Notes under the pieces: generated by a model
What the model saw: only the letters and a program-made list of their open reading frames with translations
What the model was told of the DNA's origin: nothing
Database searches by the model: none
Origin: Bacteroidota bacterium
GTDB lineage: Bacteria > Bacteroidota > Bacteroidia > Bacteroidales > VadinHA17
Reading direction: 5' to 3'
DNA: 45,739 nucleotides
Assembly: GCA_003250475.1 (NCBI GenBank)
Contig: QKGI01000097.1
Span: 1 to 45,739 of the forward strand
Translations under genes and position numbers: made by a program
Shown: positions 1-7,550 of the stretch, in pieces
Numbering within the stretch: position 1 is the first letter of the stretch
Layout: every line of letters begins with the position of its first letter

Positions 1-14
1 GAACCGGGGACTTG

Positions 15-827
15 ATGATGAATAAGCTGAAATATTTCCTGAGCATAGCCCTGATCCTTCATTATTTTGTTGCTATTGAAGCTCAGTCCCTGGTGGAGAG
101 ACCTGAACCGCCTCGCCTGGTAAACGATTTTGCCGGTATCCTTTCATCTGGCGAGAAACAATCGCTTGAAAACAAACTTGTTGCATTCAACGATTCAACT
201 TCAAACCAGATAGCTGTTGTCATTGTCAGCGATCTCCAGGGGTATGACAGGTCGGAGTTTGCATATAAAGTGGCACATGAATGGGGTGTGGGGCAGAGTG
301 AATTCAACAACGGTCTGCTGGTGCTTGTTAAACCGAAGACAGCAGAGTCCGGTGGCCAGGTTTTCATTGCCACAGGATATGGGCTTGAGGGTGCCATACC
401 CGACATAGCCTGTGCCGATATTATAGACAGGGAGATGATCCCCAGGTTCCGTGAGAACGATTATTACGGCGGCCTTGATGCAGGTACGGATGTACTTATG
501 GCCCTGGCCGCCGGAGAGTACAGTTACAATGACTATGCCAAAAGACAATCATCCGGAGCTCTGCCCGGGGGGATAATTTTCATTATGATTGTGATCTTCA
601 TTGTCATAATATCTGCCGGCAACTCCAATAACAGGCATATTAAAAAGAACGGCTCTTCCAACCTGCCTCTGTGGCTGCTTTTAAGCATGATGGGCGGCGG
701 CCGTTCTCACAGTGGCAGCTGGGGAGGTTTTTCCGGCGGAGGAGGCTTCTCCGGAGGAGGTGGTGGCGGCTTCGGCGGCTTCGGCGGAGGAGGCTTCGGT
801 GGCGGCGGGGCAGGAGGGAGCTGGTAG
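15..827 (+). CDS. TPM domain protein (YgcG family) with glycine-rich tail
   Basis: This is a secreted or membrane-anchored TPM-domain protein of about 270 residues. The N-terminus is a hydrophobic signal peptide ending near the EAQ at about residue 24. The TPM fold covers roughly residues 35-160, with the family landmarks VNDFAGIL near its start and GYGLEGAIPD near its middle. A single transmembrane segment lies near residues 185-205, and the last 50 residues are almost entirely Gly, Ser and Phe. TPM proteins are known in envelope and photosystem-repair contexts, and in Bacteroidota they often sit next to lemA; any such partner would lie before this window. A GGGGA ribosome-binding sequence at 6-10 favours ATG at 15 or 18 over the TTG at 12. 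The biochemical role is not certain for this family. Confidence 0.9.
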   Translation: MMNKLKYFLSIALILHYFVAIEAQSLVERPEPPRLVNDFAGILSSGEKQSLENKLVAFNDSTSNQIAVVIVSDLQGYDRSEFAYKVAHEWGVGQSEFNNGLLVLVKPKTAESGGQVFIATGYGLEGAIPDIACADIIDREMIPRFRENDYYGGLDAGTDVLMALAAGEYSYNDYAKRQSSGALPGGIIFIMIVIFIVIISAGNSNNRHIKKNGSSNLPLWLLLSMMGGGRSHSGSWGGFSGGGGFSGGGGGGFGGFGGGGFGGGGAGGSW

Positions 828-831
828 AGGT

Positions 832-868
832 GTCTGAAGTCTGAAGGTCTGGGGTCTGAAGGTCTGTC
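832..868. repeat. Tandem GTCTGAAG-type repeat, copy 1
   Basis: Five imperfect head-to-tail units of 7-8 bp (GTCTGAA, GTCTGAAG, GTCTGGG, GTCTGAAG, GTCTG) begin a few bases after the stop codon of the TPM gene. A near-identical array in the same unit order and orientation lies at 38138-38185. It is noncoding and sits between convergent genes. Confidence 0.85.
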
Positions 869-885
869 GCCCCGCGGAGCGGGGC
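869..885. other. Short GC-rich hairpin between convergent genes
   Basis: A perfect 7-bp inverted repeat (GCCCCGC / GCGGGGC) with a 3-base loop lies between the two tandem-repeat blocks. It is placed where a terminator for the TPM gene would be, but no T-run follows on either strand, so intrinsic termination is doubtful. It may instead be part of the composite repeat element. Confidence 0.5.
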
Positions 886-891
886 TCCGTC

Positions 892-947
892 ATGCAGTCT
901 TGCGGTCTTGCAGTCGTGCGGTCATGCAGTCATGCAGTCATGCAGGA
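892..947. repeat. Tandem 8-bp ATGCAGTC repeat, seven units
   Basis: Seven consecutive 8-bp units occur, reading ATGCAGTC with A/T/G at the first base and A/G at the fifth; the last unit degenerates to ATGCAGGA. It follows the GTCTGAAG array directly, with only the short hairpin between. No spacers are present, so this is a microsatellite-like array and not CRISPR. Confidence 0.85.
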
Positions 948-1040
948 GGGCAGCGGAGACCTGTGACATAGCATCAGGACAGTCCTGTGATATTTATATT
1001 TGACAATAGATACTTAATTCTTCTTCTGATAATTATGTTG

Positions 1041-2069
1041 TTACCTGCCCGAGGTATAATTTCTCCATTTATCAAGCACAGCCTCCATGTCAGGTGGAAG
1101 AGGAGACTCAAAGGAGAGTCTTTTGCCTGTTACCGGATGGTCAAAAGCGAGTGTCTGTGCATGGAGGGCCTGCCGTGGAAGAAGGCTGAAGCAGTTGTGT
1201 ATGAACTGCTGATACTTTGAGAAAGTAGTGCCCTTGAGGATACGATGTCCGCCGTATTCCTCGTCGTTGAAGAGCGGGTGTCCTTTCCATGCCATATGCA
1301 CCCTTATCTGGTGTGTGCGTCCGGTCTCCAGCCTGCACTCAATGAGTGAAACATAACTGAACCGTTCTATGATTTTATAATGTGTGACAGCATGCTTGCC
1401 CTGGCTGCCGTCAGGGAAGACCTGCATGATCTTCCTGTCACGTATGTTGCGCCCGACATGCCCGGTGATGGTCCCCTCATCCGGTTCAGGGGTGCCCCAG
1501 ACCAGCGCCAGGTAACGGCGTCCGGTGGTCCGGTTGAAGAACTGCCTTGCCAGCCTGTTATGGGCATATTCGTTCTTTGCAACAACGAGGAGTCCCGAGG
1601 TGTTCTTATCTATACGGTGCACCAGCCCCGGCCTCAGCTCCCCTGTCTGGAACAGCGGGATGTCCCTGAAGTGAAACATCAGTGCATTCATCAGGGTGCC
1701 AGAGTAGTTACCATAGGCAGGATGAACAACCATACCCGCCGCCTTGTCAACAACAATAAGATCGTCGTCCTCGTAAACCACTGTAAGCGGCAGATCCTGG
1801 GGGATAAGCTCTATCTCACGGGGAGGATTGGGAAGGAGGATCTGGATGACATCCAGCGGCTTGACACGATAGTTGGGTTTCACCGGGGTCTCATTGACAA
1901 GTATATTTCCGGCCTGGGCTGCTGCCTGTACCCGGGTACGCGATACATTCTCAATGCGTGCAGCCAGGTACTTGTCAATACGAAGCATCGACTGCCCCGG
2001 GTCTACCACGTAACGGTAATGCTCGTACAGCTCCTGCTCCTGGCTCCCCGACAGTTCCTCGTCAGTCAT
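1041..2069 (-). CDS. rluD: RluD-type 23S rRNA pseudouridine synthase
   Basis: The product converts uridines to pseudouridine in RNA; RluD acts on helix 69 of 23S rRNA. Of its 342 residues, roughly 28-90 form an S4 RNA-binding domain. The catalytic domain follows, with the signature HRIDKNTSGLLV, in which Asp154 is the predicted nucleophile, and a later RTHQIRVH motif. Length and domain order match the RluA/RluD family; assignment to RluD specifically, rather than another RluA paralogue, rests on the S4 domain. It is the last gene of an apparent operon with the T9SS cargo gene (9-bp gap) and the PASTA gene. The start ATG at 2069 is clear. Confidence 0.93.
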   Translation of the reverse strand: MTDEELSGSQEQELYEHYRYVVDPGQSMLRIDKYLAARIENVSRTRVQAAAQAGNILVNETPVKPNYRVKPLDVIQILLPNPPREIELIPQDLPLTVVYEDDDLIVVDKAAGMVVHPAYGNYSGTLMNALMFHFRDIPLFQTGELRPGLVHRIDKNTSGLLVVAKNEYAHNRLARQFFNRTTGRRYLALVWGTPEPDEGTITGHVGRNIRDRKIMQVFPDGSQGKHAVTHYKIIERFSYVSLIECRLETGRTHQIRVHMAWKGHPLFNDEEYGGHRILKGTTFSKYQQFIHNCFSLLPRQALHAQTLAFDHPVTGKRLSFESPLPPDMEAVLDKWRNYTSGR

Positions 2070-2078
2070 TATCAGATA

Positions 2079-3929
2079 TTATTTCACTATTATCACCCGT
2101 AGCAATGACAACGGCTTTCCTTCCCTTGTCTTTATAAGAAGCATGTAGCTTCCTGCTGCGAGTCCTCCGAGACCCGGGTGGTCGGTTCGTTCGAGCGACA
2201 GGACCCGGGCCCCCGTGGATGAGATCACGTCGATGATAAAGTCTTCCGGCGCCCTTTCAGACGGCAGCAGCGTCACCTCTCCCCGCGAAGGATTGGGGTA
2301 TAAGCGGAAGAGATCATTGATAAGTGTACCTGTTTCAGAGGAGGAAGGAGAGCCCGTTCCCTTCATCACCGGTCTCATCATAATTGTACCTTCTATCTGG
2401 CTTGGCTGCCAGGTGCCGCTTAACAGATAATACTGTCTGCCAGCCGGTGGAGTGTTAAGATCGAGACCTGCATTGAGAAATGTCTCCGACTCCTGTCTCC
2501 AGCCTATCCAGAAGTATTCGCTGACACTTACAGGTTCATCAAAGAGGTAGGTCATAAAACCGTTGACCCCGCTGCCCGGGACGGCCACTGGTCCTTCTCC
2601 TGACCCGAGAAGAACCCCGGGCTGACCGTTATCATCAGCCCATACCATTATCTCAAAGGCCCTCTGGTTTGCATTATTATATGCATCATTAAAGCAAATG
2701 CTTATCCCTGTTACCGAATCCGGGATAAATGATCTGAAACGCAGGGCTGCCATCGCATTGCGTGAGCCCTGGCCGTTGATGCCATATCCTGCTTCAGCAG
2801 TGCCGTCATCAATGGCAAAATAGTCGGAGAAGCGCTGCAGGCATCGAATGGTGTCATTCTGTTTCGGATCAAAATCATCGGTGATCAATGACACTGTCAC
2901 CCTGAAGAGAGCGGAGTCGGTTGAGGCAGTATTGTATGTGTAGAGTAGCGGAGCGTCATACAGGACGTCAGAGAGCGGATCGACGTTAGTCGCCCCTGCA
3001 TCAAAGTCGCGCACAACAGCTCCGGTATGTAAATCCGTTATTGTTATATGCCGGGTGACATTACGCACAATAGTGTCATTATTACGGTAGTTCACCGACG
3101 CCGTAGGGCTCATTGCCGACAGGTATGCCTGCCTGAAGTGACGCCATGGCATGGCTTCGAACTCCTTCAGCAGCGACCGTTGTGGCAGGGTCATGGCAAC
3201 GTCATGGATGACGGTGTCGGTCGCCGACCGCCCCATGTCGAGAAGGACATGATCAATATTCCACTGGTCAGCATTACCGGCACGTGACGGTTCAGTCAGG
3301 ACCCCTGACAGGGAGGCATAGCCGGTGAACATAAACCTGAATCCATTTGCCAGGAACCGGGTGTCGGTTATAGGAATCATTACTCTCCGGAATCCGTCTG
3401 TCGGTATGCTCTCGTTCCTCCATATGCTGTACCATTTTTCTTCTGCAGGAGCCCAGAAACTAAGGGTGAGGCTGTCATCCTCCTCCGGCATGTCAGCCAC
3501 TCCACCTGCTTCATAGAGAAAGCTGAGCCAGATGCCGTCTGTGGGCAGGTATTCAAGGTCAATCTCCCGTGAGGTGAGGTGGTCAGCTTCAAACACTGCC
3601 TGCGAGGCATCCTCGTAAAGGGCTCCGTTCTCATCGAGGCAGTCGAATGTGGCTATTCCCTGTGATGGCTGGCGGACCGAATAGGTATTGTTGACAAAGA
3701 CCTGGTTATCACTCCACAGATGGGCAGAAGGGTAAAGGCTGTCGGCGGAAAAATCGTCTGCAAAGGGCAGGGCGACAGGTATTTCGGCAGCGGCACCTTT
3801 CGTAAGGGTTACCTTTCCGGCATCGTGCAACTGCCTGTTCGACAGAAGACCGCTGACAACCTCCTGTGCAGAAGCATCAAGAACTGCGAGAGTGGCAATG
3901 AGGAGGTATGTCAGCTTGTTCAGTTTCAT
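2079..3929 (-). CDS. T9SS type A sorting domain surface protein
   Basis: A 616-residue exported protein of unknown function. It has an N-terminal signal peptide (hydrophobic run ending at ASAQ near residue 22). The last 75 or so residues form a T9SS type A sorting domain, with LYPNPSRG, a late G-SYMLLI strand and a basic terminus. Such domains send proteins through the outer membrane by the type IX system, usually for surface attachment or release. The middle region looks beta-rich and no enzyme motif was recognised. The start codon overlaps the stop of the upstream PASTA gene in an ATGA arrangement, so the two are probably translationally coupled. Finding a cargo between PASTA and rluD genes is unusual in my experience of this locus. 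Confidence 0.88.
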   Translation of the reverse strand: MKLNKLTYLLIATLAVLDASAQEVVSGLLSNRQLHDAGKVTLTKGAAAEIPVALPFADDFSADSLYPSAHLWSDNQVFVNNTYSVRQPSQGIATFDCLDENGALYEDASQAVFEADHLTSREIDLEYLPTDGIWLSFLYEAGGVADMPEEDDSLTLSFWAPAEEKWYSIWRNESIPTDGFRRVMIPITDTRFLANGFRFMFTGYASLSGVLTEPSRAGNADQWNIDHVLLDMGRSATDTVIHDVAMTLPQRSLLKEFEAMPWRHFRQAYLSAMSPTASVNYRNNDTIVRNVTRHITITDLHTGAVVRDFDAGATNVDPLSDVLYDAPLLYTYNTASTDSALFRVTVSLITDDFDPKQNDTIRCLQRFSDYFAIDDGTAEAGYGINGQGSRNAMAALRFRSFIPDSVTGISICFNDAYNNANQRAFEIMVWADDNGQPGVLLGSGEGPVAVPGSGVNGFMTYLFDEPVSVSEYFWIGWRQESETFLNAGLDLNTPPAGRQYYLLSGTWQPSQIEGTIMMRPVMKGTGSPSSSETGTLINDLFRLYPNPSRGEVTLLPSERAPEDFIIDVISSTGARVLSLERTDHPGLGGLAAGSYMLLIKTREGKPLSLLRVIIVK

Positions 3930-4792
3930 TTGAAGAATGACAAATCGTGCTCTGCTGTTGTTCCGCCACCTGTACCATAGGTATCACTATCTACAGATGT
4001 CGTGTCAGACGGGAGTTTCAGCGAGTCTGTTGTAAGCCAGATATAGACTGCAGACCCCAGCTGGACAGAAGCGTCAATATGATACTCAGGGCTTTGCTTA
4101 TAAACGAATGCATTCAGTGAGTCATCGGAGGTCTTCACAGAAGAGTCGAAAACATACACACCCAGGTTAAGTGAGGACCCGAGTATCTCCGTCCTGGCCT
4201 GGTCAAGGGTGCAGCCTGTGAGCCTGGGCAACGGGGTGCGCTGACTGCTCAGGCCCCTTCCCAGCACCAGGTCAACGATCATGCCTTTCTGCACCGAGTC
4301 ACCGGGCGATACCTCACGTCCATGTATTAACTGTCTGAGCACAAAGTCAACAGTCAGGTCGGGTACGTAATTCAGCTGGCCCACCTCGAGCCCGGAGGTT
4401 TCGATGACAGATAATGCCTGGCGTCGTGGCAGTCCCACCAGGTCTGGTACAGCCACCATTTCAGGGTTAAAGGCATTGATGGTGGCAATTATTGTACGTC
4501 CCTTCTTAATACGATGACCCGGGAGAGGTGTCTGCTCTGCAATACAACCGCGGGGCACAAAGGTGGTGTATACCGAATCGATGATCTTCAGCCTGACATG
4601 ATTTTTATCCGTCACATGCTTTGCCTCGGCGATGGTCAGTCCCCTTACTTCAGGAGTGGATCTCGACTGTCCGTGACGGGTATAAATATTCAGCCAGATG
4701 ATAAGAATGAGGATAATGGCAACGCCGATGACCACTGCCAGCCCCATCTGTTTCCAGAAGATCCGGCTTTTGAAAAATTCTTTGACGCTCAT
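3926..4792 (-). CDS. Membrane-anchored PASTA domain protein
   Basis: A 288-residue bitopic protein. A short cytoplasmic N-terminus leads to one transmembrane helix at about residues 15-35. Three PASTA-like repeats follow outside the membrane (about 44-110, 112-180 and 185-255), with spaced motifs such as VPDLVGLPRRQA. PASTA domains bind peptidoglycan fragments or beta-lactams in penicillin-binding proteins and kinases, but no kinase or transpeptidase domain is present here. Stand-alone PASTA proteins next to rluD are common in Bacteroidota, where they probably belong to cell-wall upkeep. It is the first gene of the operon, with a candidate -7 box 35 bases upstream. The tail after residue 262 is rich in Ser, Thr, Asp and Gly. 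Confidence 0.88.
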   Translation of the reverse strand: MSVKEFFKSRIFWKQMGLAVVIGVAIILILIIWLNIYTRHGQSRSTPEVRGLTIAEAKHVTDKNHVRLKIIDSVYTTFVPRGCIAEQTPLPGHRIKKGRTIIATINAFNPEMVAVPDLVGLPRRQALSVIETSGLEVGQLNYVPDLTVDFVLRQLIHGREVSPGDSVQKGMIVDLVLGRGLSSQRTPLPRLTGCTLDQARTEILGSSLNLGVYVFDSSVKTSDDSLNAFVYKQSPEYHIDASVQLGSAVYIWLTTDSLKLPSDTTSVDSDTYGTGGGTTAEHDLSFFK

Positions 4793-4826
4793 CGTGGGAT
4801 GAAGTATTAAATTAGTAACGCAGGGT

Positions 4827-4834
4827 CAAAGATA
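4827..4834 (-). promoter_or_regulatory. Candidate -7 box for the PASTA-T9SS-rluD operon
   Basis: On the minus strand this reads TATCTTTG, a full match to the Bacteroidota TAnnTTTG -7 element, about 35 bases before the ATG at 4792 and just past the end of mqnE. No clear TTG -33 element was found at the usual spacing. Confidence 0.5.
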
Positions 4835-4862
4835 AAATTATATTGCGAGAGTACCTGCGGTA

Positions 4863-5972
4863 TTACCACTCCCTGATCTTACGGTAGTTTGTATCGCGTT
4901 CCACAGGTTTGAATCCGGCAGATCGTATCATGGCTACGAGTTCGGTAGTGGAGAGGGTGGGATTGATATCCTCTGCCCCGGCCATCGAGTAGATCCTTGT
5001 TGTGTCATCAATGGTTCCGTCGAGGTCATCCGCACCGAAGGCGAGACTCATCATTGCAGCATTCTTTCCTATGGCAGGCCAGTATGCCTTTATATGGCTG
5101 AAGTTATCGAGAAAGATACGTGAAAGAGCATAGTTACGCATATCTTCGGTCACGGGAACTTCCCCCAGGTCGTACATCCGGTTGTTTTCACGCCTGAACT
5201 TCAGTGGTATAAAGGCGTTGAATCCTCCCGTACGATCCTGCAGTTCCCTGAGCCTGAGGAGGTGGTCAATCCTCTGTTCCGGGCTCTCGGCATGACCGTA
5301 AAGGATGGTGGCGTTGGATGAGATACCAAGGTTATGTGCCGCCTCATGGATGGCAAGGTAGGTCTCTGCATCGGCTTTCTCCCTGCATATCTTGCGGCGC
5401 AGTGAAGCATCGAAGATCTCTGCCCCGCCGCCGGGAATGGAGTCGAGACCATAATCGCGCAGCAGTTTCAGCCCTTCAGGATATGTCATACCGGCTTTGC
5501 GGATCATATAGTCGAGTTCAACAGCTGAGAAAGCCTTGATGCTTATGTCAGGTCTCAGTCTTCTGATTGATGCAATGATCTTTCCGTAATAGTGGATGTC
5601 ACGGGAGGGATGAACCCCGCCGGTGATATGCACCTCTGTCACAGGCAGGCCGTCAAAACGCCTGACAATGTCAAGTATGTCGTTCTCAGACAATTCCCAG
5701 CTGTCAGGGTCGTCTTCAGACTTGTGATACGAACAGAACCTGCAGTTATAGATACATACGTTTGTAGGTTCAATATGGAAGTTACGGTTGAAAAAGACAT
5801 CGTCGCCGCTCTTTGCCCTCTTTGCTGCCGTTGCCAGCACGGCCATCAAAGCAAGATCAGCCTTCCTGTAAAGAGTCAATGCCTCTTCAGGGGTCAGCCT
5901 TTTCCCTTCAATAACCGCCGCGGCGATCTCACCGGTCTCAGTATCCGTATTATTAAGGATCAGCTCTTTCAT
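4863..5972 (-). CDS. mqnE: Aminofutalosine synthase, radical SAM (menaquinone synthesis)
   Basis: A radical SAM enzyme of the futalosine route to menaquinone, which joins adenosine from SAM to the chorismate-derived enolpyruvyl benzoate. With ATG 5972 as start it has 369 residues. The [4Fe-4S] cluster motif CIYNCRFC supplies Cys73, Cys77 and Cys80. The C-terminal stretch AYWPAIGKNAAMMSLAFG followed by DDLDGTI is typical of MqnE and argues against MqnC or the CofH F420 enzyme. A TTG 18 bases further up would also be open, but the candidate -7 box at 5988-5995 overlaps it, so the ATG is preferred. The gene stands alone; other mqn genes are not in the window. Confidence 0.9.
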   Translation of the reverse strand: MKELILNNTDTETGEIAAAVIEGKRLTPEEALTLYRKADLALMAVLATAAKRAKSGDDVFFNRNFHIEPTNVCIYNCRFCSYHKSEDDPDSWELSENDILDIVRRFDGLPVTEVHITGGVHPSRDIHYYGKIIASIRRLRPDISIKAFSAVELDYMIRKAGMTYPEGLKLLRDYGLDSIPGGGAEIFDASLRRKICREKADAETYLAIHEAAHNLGISSNATILYGHAESPEQRIDHLLRLRELQDRTGGFNAFIPLKFRRENNRMYDLGEVPVTEDMRNYALSRIFLDNFSHIKAYWPAIGKNAAMMSLAFGADDLDGTIDDTTRIYSMAGAEDINPTLSTTELVAMIRSAGFKPVERDTNYRKIREW

Positions 5973-5987
5973 TTCAAAAAGTATTGG

Positions 5988-5995
5988 CAAATTTA
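5988..5995 (-). promoter_or_regulatory. Candidate -7 box for mqnE
   Basis: The minus strand reads TAAATTTG, matching TAnnTTTG, 16 bases before ATG 5972. Its position implies a very short leader and excludes the upstream TTG as the start. The -33 element is not evident. Confidence 0.45.
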
Positions 5996-6020
5996 CTATC
6001 AGTATGACACAGTATAAATA

Positions 6021-6050
6021 AAAAACCGTCTTAATTGTTCATTAAGACGG
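6021..6050 (-). terminator. Intrinsic terminator of rpmH
   Basis: A perfect 10-bp stem (6026-6035 with 6041-6050, arms CCGTCTTAAT / ATTAAGACGG) with a 5-base loop is followed on the minus strand by a run of T. It lies 26 bases past the rpmH stop. A T-rich run also follows on the plus strand, so it could work both ways. Confidence 0.85.
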
Positions 6051-6075
6051 CTCTTTTTTATTGTCTGTCAGCCAA

Positions 6076-6234
6076 TCAGTCCTTGTGTCCTGTTTCATCA
6101 GAAACGGTCAGTTTCTTCCTGCCTTTAGCCCTGCGGGCAGCGAGAACGCGTCTGCCATTGGGAGTAGACATTCTCTCCCTGAAACCGTGTGTATTGGTTC
6201 TCTTCTTTCTTGATGGCTGAAATGTCCTTTTCAT
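6076..6234 (-). CDS. rpmH: 50S ribosomal protein L34
   Basis: A 52-residue, very basic protein that begins [12 protein letters not shown] and carries the invariant L34 core [20 protein letters not shown] followed by [10 protein letters not shown]34 is a structural protein of the large ribosomal subunit. The gene is shorter than many gene-calling cut-offs. It has its own promoter box and its own strong terminator, as expected for a monocistronic ribosomal gene. In many bacteria rpmH lies beside rnpA and dnaA; neither is seen here. The short C-terminal extension (VSDETGHKD) is a little longer than the classic 44-46 residue L34. Confidence 0.96.
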   Translation of the reverse strand: MKRTFQPSRKKRTNTHGFRERMSTPNGRRVLAARRAKGRKKLTVSDETGHKD

Positions 6235-6278
6235 CTGTACCTATAATTTCGTTGTTAACTTTTCAATTTTTAAGACTG

Positions 6279-6286
6279 CAAAGGTA
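6279..6286 (-). promoter_or_regulatory. Candidate -7 box for rpmH
   Basis: The minus strand reads TACCTTTGCA, an excellent match to the Bacteroidota TAnnTTTGCA -7 region, 45 bases before the rpmH ATG. A TTGAC lies directly ahead of it, too close to be a normal -33 element. Confidence 0.6.
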
Positions 6287-6330
6287 GTCAATTTTTTACA
6301 TAAAGAAGGATATCATTCAATTTTTTTGTC

Positions 6331-6954
6331 TTACGCGGGCATATAAAGGATTTTTTTTGTCCCGAAGTAAGGCTCGTCAAACCAGCGGCTTACCGGTATT
6401 ACCTCCGCAGAACCCCTGAAAGGAGCTATCTCTCTCTCAAGATCACCACCCTTGAGCAGTATCCAGCCGTTTCTCACATCGTTGAATGACCGGGGCGATG
6501 CCAGGTGCCTTGTCAGTCTGATGAACTGTTCCGTTTCTGTCACTGCTCTCCCGATAATAAAGTCATATTGCCCTTTCATCTCTTCTGCTCTCCCCACAAG
6601 CGGCTTAACATTCATGATGCCGGCTCCTGAGGCTATCTCGCTGACCACCCGTATTTTTTTTGTGATGGAATCGATCAGTGTAAATGTTACCTCAGGAAAA
6701 AGTATCGCCAGGGGTAAGCCGGGCAGGCCGCCACCTGTTCCGATATCTATCACCTCTGTTCCGTTCCTGAAGGTTACAAAGCGTCCGATGGCGAGGGAGT
6801 GCAGAAGATGGTTGATCTCAAAGTTCCCGATGTCCTTTCTGGAGATTACATTTATCCTCTCATTCCATTCTGCATAAAGAGATGGTAACACTGAGAACTG
6901 CCGGCGCTGTTCATCGGTGAGCGACGGGAAATATTTATCTGTGATTGAGTTCAA
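6331..6954 (-). CDS. rsmG: 16S rRNA (guanine-527-N7) methyltransferase
   Basis: RsmG (GidB) methylates N7 of G527 in 16S rRNA using SAM. The 207-residue product has the typical core NVISRKDIGNFEINHLLHSL near residues 36-55 and the SAM-binding loop VIDIGTGGGLPGLPLAI near residues 68-84. No ATG lies near the N-terminus; the start appears to be TTG at 6954, which overlaps the TGA stop of the sigma-factor gene in a TTGA arrangement, so translation is likely coupled. A run of eight A residues occurs near the 3' end of the coding strand (6351-6358) without breaking the frame. Confidence 0.93.
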   Translation of the reverse strand: MNSITDKYFPSLTDEQRRQFSVLPSLYAEWNERINVISRKDIGNFEINHLLHSLAIGRFVTFRNGTEVIDIGTGGGLPGLPLAILFPEVTFTLIDSITKKIRVVSEIASGAGIMNVKPLVGRAEEMKGQYDFIIGRAVTETEQFIRLTRHLASPRSFNDVRNGWILLKGGDLEREIAPFRGSAEVIPVSRWFDEPYFGTKKILYMPA

Positions 6955-7550
6955 ATGCCGCTTGTTTTGCTACGGACCATGTTTAGTATAAGAACCTTTG
7001 CCCTGAAGAGTCTTGCCTTGACAGTCCCGATGGGAAGACTGAGTTCACTGGCTATCTCCTCGTATGAATAGTCTTCGAAGTAGCGGAGTTCTATCAGACG
7101 GCGGTAGCGTGGCTTGAGGGTCTTTACGATACGGTTCAGTGAGGCTGCCGTCTCCCTGTTTATCATGAGTTCATCAGGAGCTATCATATCGGAGGCTACA
7201 GTGGCTTCCACCTCGTCCTCTTCTCCTTCGTCATGGTCAAACGGCCTGGGGCTCTGGCTCTTGCGCCTCATAAAGTCGATGCAGTTGTTGGTGGCGATAC
7301 GGAAGAGCCAGGTGCTGAAGGCATGTGACGGCACATACTTGGCAAGGTTCTGAAATGCTTTGCCGAAGGCTTCGATAGTCAGGTCTTCCGCGTCAGAGGG
7401 GTTGCTGATCATCCTGAGCATGACATAGTATACAGAATCGCGATACCTGTTGAGCAGCTCGGTGTACGCCCTGCTGTCGCCGTTAAGTGCACGGTCAATG
7501 ACCTTGAGGTCATGCTGCGCTTTGTCCGATAGGCCGCTTTCTACTTCCAT
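6951..7550 (-). CDS. ECF-type sigma-70 family RNA polymerase sigma factor
   Basis: A 199-residue sigma factor with only regions 2 and 4. Region 2 spans about residues 27-97 (DAEDLTIEAFGKAF, then the FSTWLFRIATNNCIDFMRR core-binding and -10 recognition stretch). Region 4 spans about 133-190 and includes the helix-turn-helix YEEIASELSLPIGTVKARL. An acidic linker (residues 104-115) joins them. No anti-sigma gene is adjacent; instead the gene is flanked by overlapping genes for a glycosyltransferase (10-bp overlap upstream) and rsmG (downstream). Its target promoters are unknown. The arrangement suggests constitutive co-expression with a housekeeping enzyme and not a classic stress-switch locus. 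Confidence 0.92.
   Translation of the reverse strand: MEVESGLSDKAQHDLKVIDRALNGDSRAYTELLNRYRDSVYYVMLRMISNPSDAEDLTIEAFGKAFQNLAKYVPSHAFSTWLFRIATNNCIDFMRRKSQSPRPFDHDEGEEDEVEATVASDMIAPDELMINRETAASLNRIVKTLKPRYRRLIELRYFEDYSYEEIASELSLPIGTVKARLFRAKVLILNMVRSKTSGI

Noticed and set aside
892-947. Possible CRISPR array
   Set aside because: Units are 8 bp with no unique spacers and no cas genes lie nearby; it is a simple tandem repeat.
975-987. Palindrome CAGGAC-A-GTCCTG followed by a TATATTTG box facing into rluD
   Set aside because: A single short palindrome and one box between convergent genes are weak evidence for an antisense RNA; no further support was seen.
1380-2102. Plus-strand open frame of 240 codons opposite rluD
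   Set aside because: It is fully antisense to a confidently assigned gene, its translation has no family motif, and it runs past the rluD start; it is a by-product of codon bias.
6235-6330. Possible replication origin near rpmH and rsmG
   Set aside because: No cluster of DnaA boxes or AT-rich unwinding repeats was seen, and dnaA is not present. A near-match TTATCCACT near 26387 is isolated within a gene.
6351-6358. Possible frameshift at an eight-base A-run in rsmG
   Set aside because: The frame continues to a normal C-terminus for the family, so there is no sign of a break.
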